From positions 1 through 20,978 of the forward strand of contig DCDB01000270.1 in the NCBI GenBank assembly GCA_002316215.1: a DNA stretch of 20,978 nt. The letters run 5' to 3'. Origin of the DNA: Lachnospiraceae bacterium UBA1066. Lineage in GTDB: Bacteria > Bacillota > Clostridia > Lachnospirales > Lachnospiraceae. Below the pieces are notes generated by a model that saw only the letters and a program-made list of their open reading frames with translations, made no database searches and was not told where the DNA came from. Every line of letters begins with the position of its first letter. Position 1 is the stretch's first letter. Positions 6,731-14,551 of this stretch are shown piece after piece. Both the position numbers and the translations under genes were made by a program.

Positions 6731-6800
6731 TTTTCTTTTGTGTATTAAGTACATCTATAACGTAAGCGTCAAAGTTCAAAAAGTTTCTTACTTATTTCAC

Positions 6801-6840
6801 GCAAAAGAACAGTTGTCCGTTTTTCAGGATTCAACTGTTC
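6801..6840 (-). terminator. Rho-independent terminator after the adhE-kinase operon
   Basis: GAACAGTTG (6840-6832) pairs perfectly with CAACTGTTC (6815-6807), with a further TCC/GGA pair inside the loop. TTTTGC follows on the minus strand. It lies 40 bases after the kinase stop codon. Confidence 0.75.
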
Positions 6841-6880
6841 CTCTGCGTTTAAAAACTGATTAAGGATAACTCAGAAAAGA

Positions 6881-7636
6881 TTATTCGTATTCCGCCACGG
6901 AAATCCACTGTTCGAGAAGTTCTTTTTCTTCCGGAACACCCTTGGTCAGCTGAGCCGCAGCGACGATCGGCATCCATTTCTGCACATACTGAATGGCTGT
7001 GTCCGATTTTTTTGAAAAGATCTTAAGATATTCCTCCGCCATCGACGGATCCGTGAGGCAGAAACGCATATAGGAAATAGCGGCGTCGGCACCGGCATTT
7101 CCCTGTGTCGCATGTGCCCAGTCGATGATCTTATAGCTTCCGTCATCCGCAATAAGGATATTGGACGGTACAAAATCACCGTGGCAGAGTTTGGTGTGGC
7201 GCGGCATGCCGTGAAGTCTCTGGAGGAGTTCGTAGCGCGTACTCGGATCCAGATTTTTAAGGGAATTGATTTCCTCTTCCATCTTGTCGCGCGTATTGCG
7301 TAAATGAGTTGCTTTAAATGAATTTACACGAAGCTGGATGTCCACGAATTTTTCCAGATATTCTGTGCGTTTTTCAGGCTCTTCCGCCATTTTTGCTTCC
7401 AGGGTTCTGCCGTCCGCACGCTCGATTGTAAGAGCCCAGCAGCCGTCGATGCAGTCGACGGACTTTACGGCCGGGATCGGCAGACCGGTTGTTTCGACGT
7501 AAGCCGTAATCAGGGCCTCGTTGAAAACGCCTGTCTTGGGATGATCCTTGCTGAAGATTTTGACAACCGTATCTCCGCACCTATAGACTGTCTTATACGG
7601 ACGCTGTACGATAATATTATCTTTTGTAAGTTCCAT
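6881..7636 (-). CDS. Aminoglycoside-phosphotransferase-fold kinase
   Basis: A 251-residue protein of the APH/choline-kinase fold. The ATP-site Lys is likely K26 in TVVKIF. The catalytic loop CHGDFVPSN (H152, D154, N159) and the metal-binding IIDWAHA (D172) are complete, so it should be an active small-molecule kinase. The substrate is not evident. Chromosomal members of this fold phosphorylate sugars, amino alcohols or similar metabolites as often as antibiotics, and nothing here argues for drug resistance. GAGGAGG precedes ATG 7636; five upstream in-frame codons were excluded for that reason. It begins 11 bases after the adhE stop and shares its terminator, so it is very probably the second gene of the adhE operon, which is an unexplained pairing. 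Confidence 0.88.
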   Translation of the reverse strand: MELTKDNIIVQRPYKTVYRCGDTVVKIFSKDHPKTGVFNEALITAYVETTGLPIPAVKSVDCIDGCWALTIERADGRTLEAKMAEEPEKRTEYLEKFVDIQLRVNSFKATHLRNTRDKMEEEINSLKNLDPSTRYELLQRLHGMPRHTKLCHGDFVPSNILIADDGSYKIIDWAHATQGNAGADAAISYMRFCLTDPSMAEEYLKIFSKKSDTAIQYVQKWMPIVAAAQLTKGVPEEKELLEQWISVAEYE

Positions 7637-7647
7637 GTCGTTCCTCC

Positions 7648-10266
7648 TCAATCTTCCTTTCCGTAGTAGGCCTTGAGATAAATTTCTTTCATTTCACTCA
7701 TCAGCGGATAACGCGGGTTGGCGCCTGTGCACTGATCGTTAAATGCCTGCTCGGTCATCTCGTCCAGCGTATCCAGGAAGTATTTCTCATCAACACCGTA
7801 TTCCTTAATAGAATCCTTGATACCGATTGTTTTCTTAAGTTCCTTGACCTTCTTGATCAGAAGCTCGAAGGTCTCTTTATCATCTTTTCCGACAAGACCG
7901 TTATAACGGGCGATCTCGCAATAGCGCTCCAGTGTGTGCGGATACTGGTACTGCGGGAAGGTACCCATCTTCGTAGGAACCGGGTCGGCATTATAGCGCA
8001 TGACATAGACAAGCACAAGCGCATTGGCAATGCCGTGCGGAATATGGTGGAACGCACCGAGCTTATGCGCAAGCGAATGGTTAAGTCCCAGGAAAGCATT
8101 GGCAAATGCCATACCGGCCATACAGGATGCCGTGGCCATGCGGTCGCGGGCTTCGGGATCTTTCGCTCCGTTCTCATAAGCAGAAGGCAGGTAATCAAAT
8201 ACATTCTTTGTAGCTTTAAGAGCCAGCCCATCCGTAAAATCAGAAGCCATGACGGAAACATACGCCTCAAAAGCATGCGTCAGGACATCGATACCGGAAG
8301 CAGAAGTCAGGCCTTTCGGCTGGTTCATCATGTTGTCCGTATCAACAATGGCCATATTCGGAAGCAGCTCATAATCCGCCAGCGGATATTTCGTATGTGT
8401 ATTCTCATCCGTGATGATCGCAAACGGCGTCACTTCAGAGCCCGTGCCGGAAGAAGTCGGGATAGCAACAAAATATGCTTTCGTTCCCATCTTCGGGTAA
8501 GTATAGATACGTTTACGGATATCCATGAAGTCCATCGCCATATCCGCAAAATTGACATCCGGATTCTCATACATCACCCACATGATCTTTGCGGCATCCA
8601 TTGCGGAACCGCCGCCCAAAGCGATGATGCAGTCCGGGGCGAAATCCGTCATGGCCTTCGTGCCTTCTCTTGCGCAGCCAAGCGTCGGATCCGGCGCAAC
8701 ATCGTAGAAGCAGGTATGACGGATGCCCATTGAATCAAGTTTTTCCTCAATCGGCTTTACATAGCCATTCTGATAAAGGAAGGTATCTGTTACGATAAAT
8801 GCCTTTTTCTTTCCCATGACCGTGCCGAGCTCATCGAGAGCGACAGGCATGCAGCCTCTCTTAAAGTAAACCTTTTCAGGCGTGCGGAACCAAAGCATAT
8901 TCTCTCTCCTCTCTGCGACGGTCTTAATATTTAAGAGATCCATGACAGTGACATTGTGGGAAATGGAGTTTCCACCCCAGGATCCGCAGCCGAGTGTCAG
9001 AGAAGGCGTAAGCTTAAAGTTATAAAGATCGCCGATACCGCCCTGGGAAGAAGGCGTATTAATGAGAATCCTGCAGGTCTTCATTCTGGCCGCATGCAGG
9101 GCCATCTTCTCTTTCTCATCCGTATTAATGTATAAAGAAGAGCTGTGGCCGTATCCTCCGTCAGCAATAAGACGCTCTGCTTTTTCAAGTGCATCCTCAA
9201 AATCTTTTGCCTTATACATCGCCAGCACCGGTGAAAGCTTCTCATGAGCAAAAGCCTCCGCAGGTTCGACGGACTCGACTTCCCCGATCAGGATCTTGGT
9301 ATTTTCAGGCACATCGACACCCGAAAGCCTGGCGATCTTATACGCGCTCTGCCCGACAATCTTTGCATTTAATGCACCATTGATCAGAATGGTATTGCGG
9401 ACCTTGTCAATTTCATCCTCCTTCAGGAAATAGCAGCCGCGTGCGGTAAATTCTTTCTTCGCCTCACTGTAAACATCCTCAAGGACGGTTACAGACTGCT
9501 CCGAAGCACAGATCATGCCGTTATCAAACGTCTTGGAATGGATGATGGAGTTGACGGCCATGCGTACATCCGCAGAGCTGTCGATAATGGCCGGGACATT
9601 TCCGGCACCGACGCCGAGTGCCGGCTTGCCTGAAGAATAGGCTGCGTGCACCATACCCGGGCCGCCCGTCGCAAGAATGCAGTCCGAACCTTTCATAACG
9701 TCATTCGTAAGCTCAAGAGAAGGTACGTCGATCCAGCCGATAATATCCTTCGGAGCACCTGCCGCCACGGCTGCATCATAAACCGTTTTAGCCGCAGCAA
9801 TCGTGCATTTCTTAGCACGCGGATGCGGGCTGAAAATAATGGCGTTTCTCGTCTTAAGGCAGATCAGCGCCTTGAAAATTGCGGTCGAAGTCGGATTCGT
9901 GGTCGGGATAACAGCGGCGATAAGCCCCAGCGGCTCAGCAATCTTTTTGGTTCCGAACACCGGATCCTCTTCAATCACATCGCAGGTTTTTGTATGTTCA
10001 TAGGCATGGAAAATATATTCGGATGCAAAATGATTCTTAATGACTTTGTCCTCGACAACACCCATTCCCGTTTCTTCAACAGCCATCCTGGCAAGCGGAA
10101 TACGCGCCTTATTCGCCGCGATTGCTGCGGCTTTGAAGATTGTGTCCACCTGTTCCTGAGTGTAGCCGGCATAAACAGCCTGCGCTGCTCTCATTGCCTG
10201 CATTTTAGCCGCAAGCGCTTCCGGAGCGTCAATGATTTCCGGGATTTTTGGTTCATTCGTGTCCAT
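7648..10266 (-). CDS. adhE: Bifunctional acetaldehyde-CoA/alcohol dehydrogenase
   Basis: Reduces acetyl-CoA to acetaldehyde and then ethanol with two NADH, regenerating NAD+ in fermentation; the family assembles into long cytoplasmic spirosomes. The 872 residues comprise an N-terminal aldehyde dehydrogenase domain (catalytic Cys near 253 in NGMICASEQS, preceded by ALGVGAGNVPA), a linker, and a C-terminal iron-dependent alcohol dehydrogenase with GGGSAMDAAK for NAD and the Fe ligand region HSLAHKLGAFHHIPHG. Length and domain order are normal. ATG 10266 is preceded by AAGGAGGA. The frame is open 12 codons further, but those codons run through the ribosome site and a repeat. The leader is about 160 bases and contains repeats (10285-10348). 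The promoter overlaps a weak Rex-like site. Confidence 0.97.
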   Translation of the reverse strand: MDTNEPKIPEIIDAPEALAAKMQAMRAAQAVYAGYTQEQVDTIFKAAAIAANKARIPLARMAVEETGMGVVEDKVIKNHFASEYIFHAYEHTKTCDVIEEDPVFGTKKIAEPLGLIAAVIPTTNPTSTAIFKALICLKTRNAIIFSPHPRAKKCTIAAAKTVYDAAVAAGAPKDIIGWIDVPSLELTNDVMKGSDCILATGGPGMVHAAYSSGKPALGVGAGNVPAIIDSSADVRMAVNSIIHSKTFDNGMICASEQSVTVLEDVYSEAKKEFTARGCYFLKEDEIDKVRNTILINGALNAKIVGQSAYKIARLSGVDVPENTKILIGEVESVEPAEAFAHEKLSPVLAMYKAKDFEDALEKAERLIADGGYGHSSSLYINTDEKEKMALHAARMKTCRILINTPSSQGGIGDLYNFKLTPSLTLGCGSWGGNSISHNVTVMDLLNIKTVAERRENMLWFRTPEKVYFKRGCMPVALDELGTVMGKKKAFIVTDTFLYQNGYVKPIEEKLDSMGIRHTCFYDVAPDPTLGCAREGTKAMTDFAPDCIIALGGGSAMDAAKIMWVMYENPDVNFADMAMDFMDIRKRIYTYPKMGTKAYFVAIPTSSGTGSEVTPFAIITDENTHTKYPLADYELLPNMAIVDTDNMMNQPKGLTSASGIDVLTHAFEAYVSVMASDFTDGLALKATKNVFDYLPSAYENGAKDPEARDRMATASCMAGMAFANAFLGLNHSLAHKLGAFHHIPHGIANALVLVYVMRYNADPVPTKMGTFPQYQYPHTLERYCEIARYNGLVGKDDKETFELLIKKVKELKKTIGIKDSIKEYGVDEKYFLDTLDEMTEQAFNDQCTGANPRYPLMSEMKEIYLKAYYGKED

Positions 10267-10284
10267 CCTGTTCCTCCTTATAAT

Positions 10285-10348
10285 ATTTATAATGCCTTTC
10301 ATCCCAAAACTTTATCTTAAAAATCTATAATGCCCTTTATTCCAAAAC
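10285..10348. repeat. Two-copy 26-base direct repeat in the adhE leader
   Basis: Copies at 10285-10310 and 10323-10348 agree at 22 of 26 positions by eye, with a 38-base period. The shared core is TATAATGCC followed by TTT and CCAAAAC. The nearer copy ends about 18 bases before the adhE start codon and abuts its ribosome-binding site. The leader also has AATGCT/AGCATT and ATCAT/ATGAT inverted repeats closer to the transcription start. Confidence 0.75.
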
Positions 10349-10433
10349 CTTCCTGAAAATTTTACTGCTTTCCTTTCAAAAACATCATCCTATGATATTG
10401 TGTAATGCTCCTCATTTCTAAAGCATTGTTACT

Positions 10434-10462
10434 ATTATACCATGACCTGCAGCAAAAAAACA
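10434..10462 (-). promoter_or_regulatory. Promoter of adhE with possible degenerate Rex operator
   Basis: On the minus strand an extended -10, TGGTATAAT (hexamer 10439-10434), with a poor -35 (TGTTTT, 10462-10457) that lies in the T-run of the hydA terminator. The plus-strand sequence TTGTTACTATTATACCAT (10426-10443) matches 10 of the 14 specified bases of the Rex consensus TTGTTAAN4TTAACAA. Rex, an NADH/NAD+ sensor, commonly controls adhE in Firmicutes, so the match is suggestive only. Confidence 0.5.
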
Positions 10463-10485
10463 GCCGATAGAAATCTCCCGGCCGT
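10454..10485 (-). terminator. Terminator of the hydrogenase operon
   Basis: ACGGCCG (10485-10479) pairs with CGGCTGT (10466-10460), including one G-U pair, followed by an unbroken run of seven Ts on the minus strand. It sits 53 bases after the hydA stop and separates the operon from the adhE promoter. Confidence 0.85.
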
Positions 10486-10511
10486 CTCCTTTGTTTACTT
10501 TTTTGATACGA

Positions 10512-10533
10512 ATGTCATAAGTACTTTTGACAT
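10512..10533. other. Inverted repeat after hydA
   Basis: ATGTCA (10512-10517) and TGACAT (10528-10533) flank a 10-base loop holding AAGTACTT, itself palindromic. It begins 5 bases after the hydA stop codon and lies upstream of the terminator, so it may protect the mRNA 3' end. It has no U-tract of its own. Confidence 0.35.
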
Positions 10534-10538
10534 CCGCA

Positions 10539-12308
10539 TCATTTAATCATTCTGTTGATATCGTTGATCTTTCTCTTGACATAATGCGTATGAAGGATTT
10601 CATGCGCCTTCTCACTTCCCGGTTTCTCAAGGAACTCTTCATAAAGCTTCTTGATGGACGGATTCTCGTGGGATTTACGGATTTCCTTCTTCTTGTCATT
10701 GTTGTAAAGAGCCTTTGCACGCATGCCTCGGAAGTCTTCGAAGTTCCTGACATGTGACGGAACCATCGGCTGGCCGCCGCCGTTGATGCAGCCGCCCGGG
10801 CAGCCCATGATCTCGATGAAATGATATTGCTTTTCACCGGATTTCACTCTGTTCATAAGCTCGCGTGCATTTGCAAGTCCGGAAGCAACGGCAACATTCA
10901 CGTCTGTTCCGCCGACATTGTAAGTAGCCTCTTTGATGCCCTTCATGCCGCGGACTTCTTTGAAGTCGATGTTTTCAAGCGGCTGGCCTGTTACCCACTC
11001 TACAGCTGTACGGAGAGCAGCTTCCATAACACCGCCGGTTGCTCCGAAGATAACGCCGGCGCCTGTGGATTCACCGAGCGGATCGTCAAAGCCTTCATCC
11101 GGAAGTCTTGCGAAATCGATGCCAGCCTTCTTGATCATGCGGGCAAGCTCTCTTGTTGTAAGAGCCACATCGCAGTCCGGAACGCCTTTTCCTTCGTCCT
11201 CGCCCTTACGGGTGATTTCGAACTTCTTGGCTGTGCAGGGCATGATGCCGACCACAAACATCTTCTTCGGGTCGATGTTCATTTTCTTTGCATAATAAGT
11301 CTTGCAGATTGCACCGAACATCTGCTGCGGAGACTTGCAGGAAGAAAGGTTGTCCTTCATTTCCGGGAAATACGTCTCACAGAATTTTACCCAGCCCGGT
11401 GAGCAGGAAGTAATCAGAGGAAGCGGGCCTGTGCCCTTTGTCAGGCGTTCCACAAACTCGTTCGCTTCTTCCATAATCGTAAGGTCTGCGCCGAAATCGG
11501 TATCGAAGACCCTGTTGAAGCCCATGCGGCGGAGCGCTGCAGCCATCTTGCCTTCGCAGTCCGTGCCGATCGGGAAACCGAATTCCTCACCGATAGTCGC
11601 ACGCGTCGACGGAGCAGTCTGAACGACGACAAATTTATCCGGATCCGCAAGCGCCGCTTCAACCTTATCAGAATCATCTTTCTCATGCAGAGCGCCTGTC
11701 GGGCAGACGACAATGCACTGGCCGCAGTTTACGCAGGCCGTATCACCGAGCGGAACATCATAAGCGCATCCGATATGGGCCTTAAAGCCACGGCCGTTCG
11801 GTCCTAAGATGCCGATGCCCTGTGTTACTTCACAGGCTGCCACACAGCGGCGGCAGAGAATGCATTTGTTATTGTCCCGGATAAGATGGACGGAAGAATC
11901 ATCGAGGTCGTAGTGGACCCGTTCTCCATCATAAAAATGCGAATCCTCAATACCGAGGTCTTTGCACATCGCCTGAAGTTCGCAGTTTCCGCTGCGGATG
12001 CAGGAGAGGCATTTCTGGTCATGATTGGAAAGAATCAGTTCCAGAGTCTTTTTACGGGATTCAATAACCTTCTGTGTGTTTGTCCAGACTTCCATGCCCT
12101 CGCTCACCGGATATACGCAGGACGCCATCAGCGTTCTCGCACCCTTGATCTCCACGACGCACATACGGCAGTCTCCTACTTCATTAATTCCTTTCAGAAA
12201 GCAAAGAGTAGGGATGTCGATATTCGCCTTGTGGGCAGCTTCCAAAACCGTTGTGCCTTGAGGTACGGTTACCTCGACACCGTTTATCTTTAATGTGATA
12301 TCTGACAT
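10539..12308 (-). CDS. hydA: NAD-linked [FeFe] hydrogenase catalytic subunit
   Basis: Catalytic subunit of the cytoplasmic trimeric, probably electron-bifurcating hydrogenase (group A3-like), which makes or uses H2 with NADH and ferredoxin together. In 589 residues: a NuoG-like [2Fe-2S] domain (C36, C47, C50, C64), a His-Cys3 [4Fe-4S] site (H96, C100, C103, C109), two [4Fe-4S] clusters (C149/152/155/159 and C192/195/198/202), then the H-cluster domain. The latter has L1 TSCSPGW (C302), L2 MPCTAKKFE (C358) and L3 EIMGCPGGCINGGGQP (C503, C507). The C-terminal small-subunit-like part is fused, as usual. L1 has Ser where the textbook motif TSCCPxW has a second Cys. Last gene of the operon, 17 bases after hydB, followed by a strong terminator. 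Maturases HydEFG are not in the window. Confidence 0.96.
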   Translation of the reverse strand: MSDITLKINGVEVTVPQGTTVLEAAHKANIDIPTLCFLKGINEVGDCRMCVVEIKGARTLMASCVYPVSEGMEVWTNTQKVIESRKKTLELILSNHDQKCLSCIRSGNCELQAMCKDLGIEDSHFYDGERVHYDLDDSSVHLIRDNNKCILCRRCVAACEVTQGIGILGPNGRGFKAHIGCAYDVPLGDTACVNCGQCIVVCPTGALHEKDDSDKVEAALADPDKFVVVQTAPSTRATIGEEFGFPIGTDCEGKMAAALRRMGFNRVFDTDFGADLTIMEEANEFVERLTKGTGPLPLITSCSPGWVKFCETYFPEMKDNLSSCKSPQQMFGAICKTYYAKKMNIDPKKMFVVGIMPCTAKKFEITRKGEDEGKGVPDCDVALTTRELARMIKKAGIDFARLPDEGFDDPLGESTGAGVIFGATGGVMEAALRTAVEWVTGQPLENIDFKEVRGMKGIKEATYNVGGTDVNVAVASGLANARELMNRVKSGEKQYHFIEIMGCPGGCINGGGQPMVPSHVRNFEDFRGMRAKALYNNDKKKEIRKSHENPSIKKLYEEFLEKPGSEKAHEILHTHYVKRKINDINRMIK

Positions 12309-12325
12309 TTTTTCTCAGTCCTCCC

Positions 12326-14113
12326 TTACTCTTTGTAAATGGCGCCGAATTTGCAGACGTCCATGCAGGTGCCGCATTTAATACATTTCTGAGCATCAAT
12401 GACATGCGGCTGCTTGACAGAACCGGAAATGGCATCTGCCGGGCAGTTACGGGCGCACATCGTGCAGCCGCGGCACTTATCCTTGTCGATGTGGAAGCCG
12501 ATCAGGGCTTTGCAGACACCGGCCGGGCATTTCTTATCGCGGATATGGGCGATATATTCATCTTTGAAGTAACGCATTGTGGAAAGCACCGGGTTCGGCG
12601 CCGTCTGTCCGAGTGCGCAGAGGGAGTTATCCTTGACGGCATAGCAGAGTTCCTCAAGCTTGTCGAGGTCTTCCATTGTCGCTTTGCCTTCCGTTATCTT
12701 CGTCAGGTATTCCAGCATACGCTTCGTACCGATACGGCACGGCGAGCACTTGCCGCAGGATTCGTCAACCGTGAATTCCAGGAAGAATTTCGCGATGTCG
12801 ACCATGCAGTTATCTTCATCCATGACAATAAGTCCGCCGGATCCCATCATGGAACCGATGGCGATCAGGTTGTCATAGTCGATCGGAACATCCAGATTCT
12901 CAGCAGAAATGCATCCGCCGGACGGTCCGCCTGTCTGGGCTGCCTTAAATTTCTTTCCGTTCGGGATGCCGCCGCCGATATCAAAGATGATCTCACGGAG
13001 CGTCGTGCCCATCGGGATTTCCACAAGGCCGGTATTGTTGATCTTGCCGCCGAGAGCGAAGACCTTCGTGCCTTTGGACTTCTCCGTGCCCATGGAAGCG
13101 AACCAGTCCGCACCCTTCAGGATGATCTGCGGAACATTCGCCCATGTTTCAACGTTGTTCAGGATGGTCGGCTTGCCGAAAAGACCTTTAACTGCCGGGA
13201 ACGGCGGTCTCGGACGCGGCTCGCCTCTCTCGCCTTCAATTGAATGCATGAGGGCTGTTTCCTCGCCGCAGACGAAAGCGCCGGCGCCGAGACGAAGCTC
13301 GATATCAAAGTCAAAGCCCGTATCGAAAATGTTTTTCCCGAGCATTCCGTATTCATGCGCCTGATCAATAGCGATCTGAAGTCTCTGGACCGCGATCGGG
13401 TATTCTGCACGTACATAAATATAACCCTGCGTGGAGCCGATAGTGTAACCGGCAATAGCCATGCCTTCAAGAACGACATGCGGATCGCCTTCAAGAACGG
13501 AACGATCCATGAATGCGCCCGGATCGCCTTCATCGGCATTGCAGCAGACATATTTCTGATCGGCCTTGTTTCCTTTTGCGAACATCCACTTGCGCCCTGT
13601 CGGGAAGCCTGCGCCTCCGCGGCCGCGAAGACCGGAATCCGTAAGGACCTTGATGACGTCATCCGGCGTCATGGTCGTAAGGACTTTTCCGAGAGCTTCG
13701 TATCCGCCAGTCCCGATATATTCTTCAATATTCTCGGGATTGATGACGCCGCAGTTCCTGAGTGCGATACGCGTCTGCTTCTTATAGAAGTTTGTTTCAT
13801 TTAAAGAACGGATTCCCTGATCCGTGACTGTCTCATCATAGATGAGGCGCTTAACCGGGCGTCCCTTTAAGAGATGCTCGCTGACGATTTCCGGAACATC
13901 CTTATCGCTGACGCGCGTATAAAGTGTTCCTTCCGGATAGACCATCATGATCGGGCCGAGAGCACAAAGTCCGTGGCAGCCGGTCTCAACAACCTGGACT
14001 TCATCATCCAGACCGTTTTTCTTGATTTCGGAGTTCAGAGCGTCGATAACCTTCAGGCTTCCGGAGGATGTGCACCCTGTTCCACCGCATACCAATACAT
14101 GTGAACGATACAT
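12326..14113 (-). CDS. hydB: NuoF-like flavin subunit of NAD-linked [FeFe] hydrogenase
   Basis: Binds FMN and NAD(H) and is the electron-splitting hub of the HydABC complex. The 595 residues contain an N-terminal thioredoxin-like [2Fe-2S] domain (C9, C14, C46, C50) and a NuoF core with GLRGRGGAGFPTGRKW for NADH and NADEGDPGAFMDR for FMN. A [4Fe-4S] site follows at C453, C456, C459 and C499 (ESCGKCSPCRIG), then a C-terminal 2x[4Fe-4S] ferredoxin domain (C547/550/553/557 and C577/580/583/587). Two further Cys, C529 and C534, precede the ferredoxin part. This layout is that of bifurcating HydB rather than respiratory NuoF, which lacks the added terminal domains. AGGAGG lies before ATG 14113. It lies between the small thioredoxin-fold gene and hydA. 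Confidence 0.95.
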   Translation of the reverse strand: MYRSHVLVCGGTGCTSSGSLKVIDALNSEIKKNGLDDEVQVVETGCHGLCALGPIMMVYPEGTLYTRVSDKDVPEIVSEHLLKGRPVKRLIYDETVTDQGIRSLNETNFYKKQTRIALRNCGVINPENIEEYIGTGGYEALGKVLTTMTPDDVIKVLTDSGLRGRGGAGFPTGRKWMFAKGNKADQKYVCCNADEGDPGAFMDRSVLEGDPHVVLEGMAIAGYTIGSTQGYIYVRAEYPIAVQRLQIAIDQAHEYGMLGKNIFDTGFDFDIELRLGAGAFVCGEETALMHSIEGERGEPRPRPPFPAVKGLFGKPTILNNVETWANVPQIILKGADWFASMGTEKSKGTKVFALGGKINNTGLVEIPMGTTLREIIFDIGGGIPNGKKFKAAQTGGPSGGCISAENLDVPIDYDNLIAIGSMMGSGGLIVMDEDNCMVDIAKFFLEFTVDESCGKCSPCRIGTKRMLEYLTKITEGKATMEDLDKLEELCYAVKDNSLCALGQTAPNPVLSTMRYFKDEYIAHIRDKKCPAGVCKALIGFHIDKDKCRGCTMCARNCPADAISGSVKQPHVIDAQKCIKCGTCMDVCKFGAIYKE

Positions 14114-14129
14114 TGATAATTCCTCCTAA

Positions 14130-14519
14130 TTATTTATTCTTGGCCTCATTTGCACGAACCGTATGAAGCATGAATTCCACAATCGGCTTTCCACCTTCAA
14201 GATGCTCTTTTACGACACGGTCAGCTTTTTCTTTATCCATATGGACATAAGTAACTTTCTCCTTGCCGGGCTCATAAATTTCAACGATGGGCTCGTACTG
14301 GCAGAGGCCGATGCAGCCGGTCTGCGATACCATGACATCCTTGACGTGATCGCTCTGGACCTTGTCAGCCAGTTCATTAAGCACCGGTCTTGCGCCGGCT
14401 GCGATACCGCAGGTCGCCATACCGACGAGGACACGGGTCTTGGCATTTTCTTCTTCACGAAGACCAAGCTGTCCCTGCATTTTCTCCCGAATCGCTTTCA
14501 GTTCTTCAAGACTCTTCAT
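14130..14519 (-). CDS. Thioredoxin-fold [2Fe-2S]-like small protein of the hydrogenase operon
   Basis: A 129-residue protein of the (2Fe-2S) ferredoxin-like thioredoxin fold. Only three likely cluster Cys are present: C37 in MATCGIAAGA, and C69 and C73 in TGCIGLC. The residue expected to be a second Cys after C37 is Ala, so it may bind a cluster abnormally or not at all. From memory, the same gene place in the Acetobacterium woodii hydCEDBA operon is HydD, a small subunit with no assigned cofactor; I could not check the match. An N-terminal charged helix (MKSLEELKAIREKMQGQ) precedes the fold. AAAGGA precedes ATG 14519. It probably acts as an accessory subunit or adaptor to HydB, 16 bases downstream. 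Confidence 0.85.
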   Translation of the reverse strand: MKSLEELKAIREKMQGQLGLREEENAKTRVLVGMATCGIAAGARPVLNELADKVQSDHVKDVMVSQTGCIGLCQYEPIVEIYEPGKEKVTYVHMDKEKADRVVKEHLEGGKPIVEFMLHTVRANEAKNK

Positions 14520-14551
14520 TATTATTTTTCCTTTCCAATAGTGTGCATTTT

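Noticed and set aside
6881..7636. Aminoglycoside resistance gene
   Set aside because: Fold and catalytic loop fit the APH superfamily, but the operon context with adhE and lack of any mobile context do not support antibiotic resistance.
10366..10419. 17-codon ORF in the adhE leader (starting MRSITQYHRMM)
   Set aside because: It lacks a convincing ribosome site and amino-acid pattern; not annotated.
12404..13243. 279-codon open frame opposite hydB, and similar antisense frames opposite adhE (7936-8733, 9646-10320)
   Set aside because: Fully inside well-conserved genes with cluster- and cofactor-binding motifs; no independent coding evidence.
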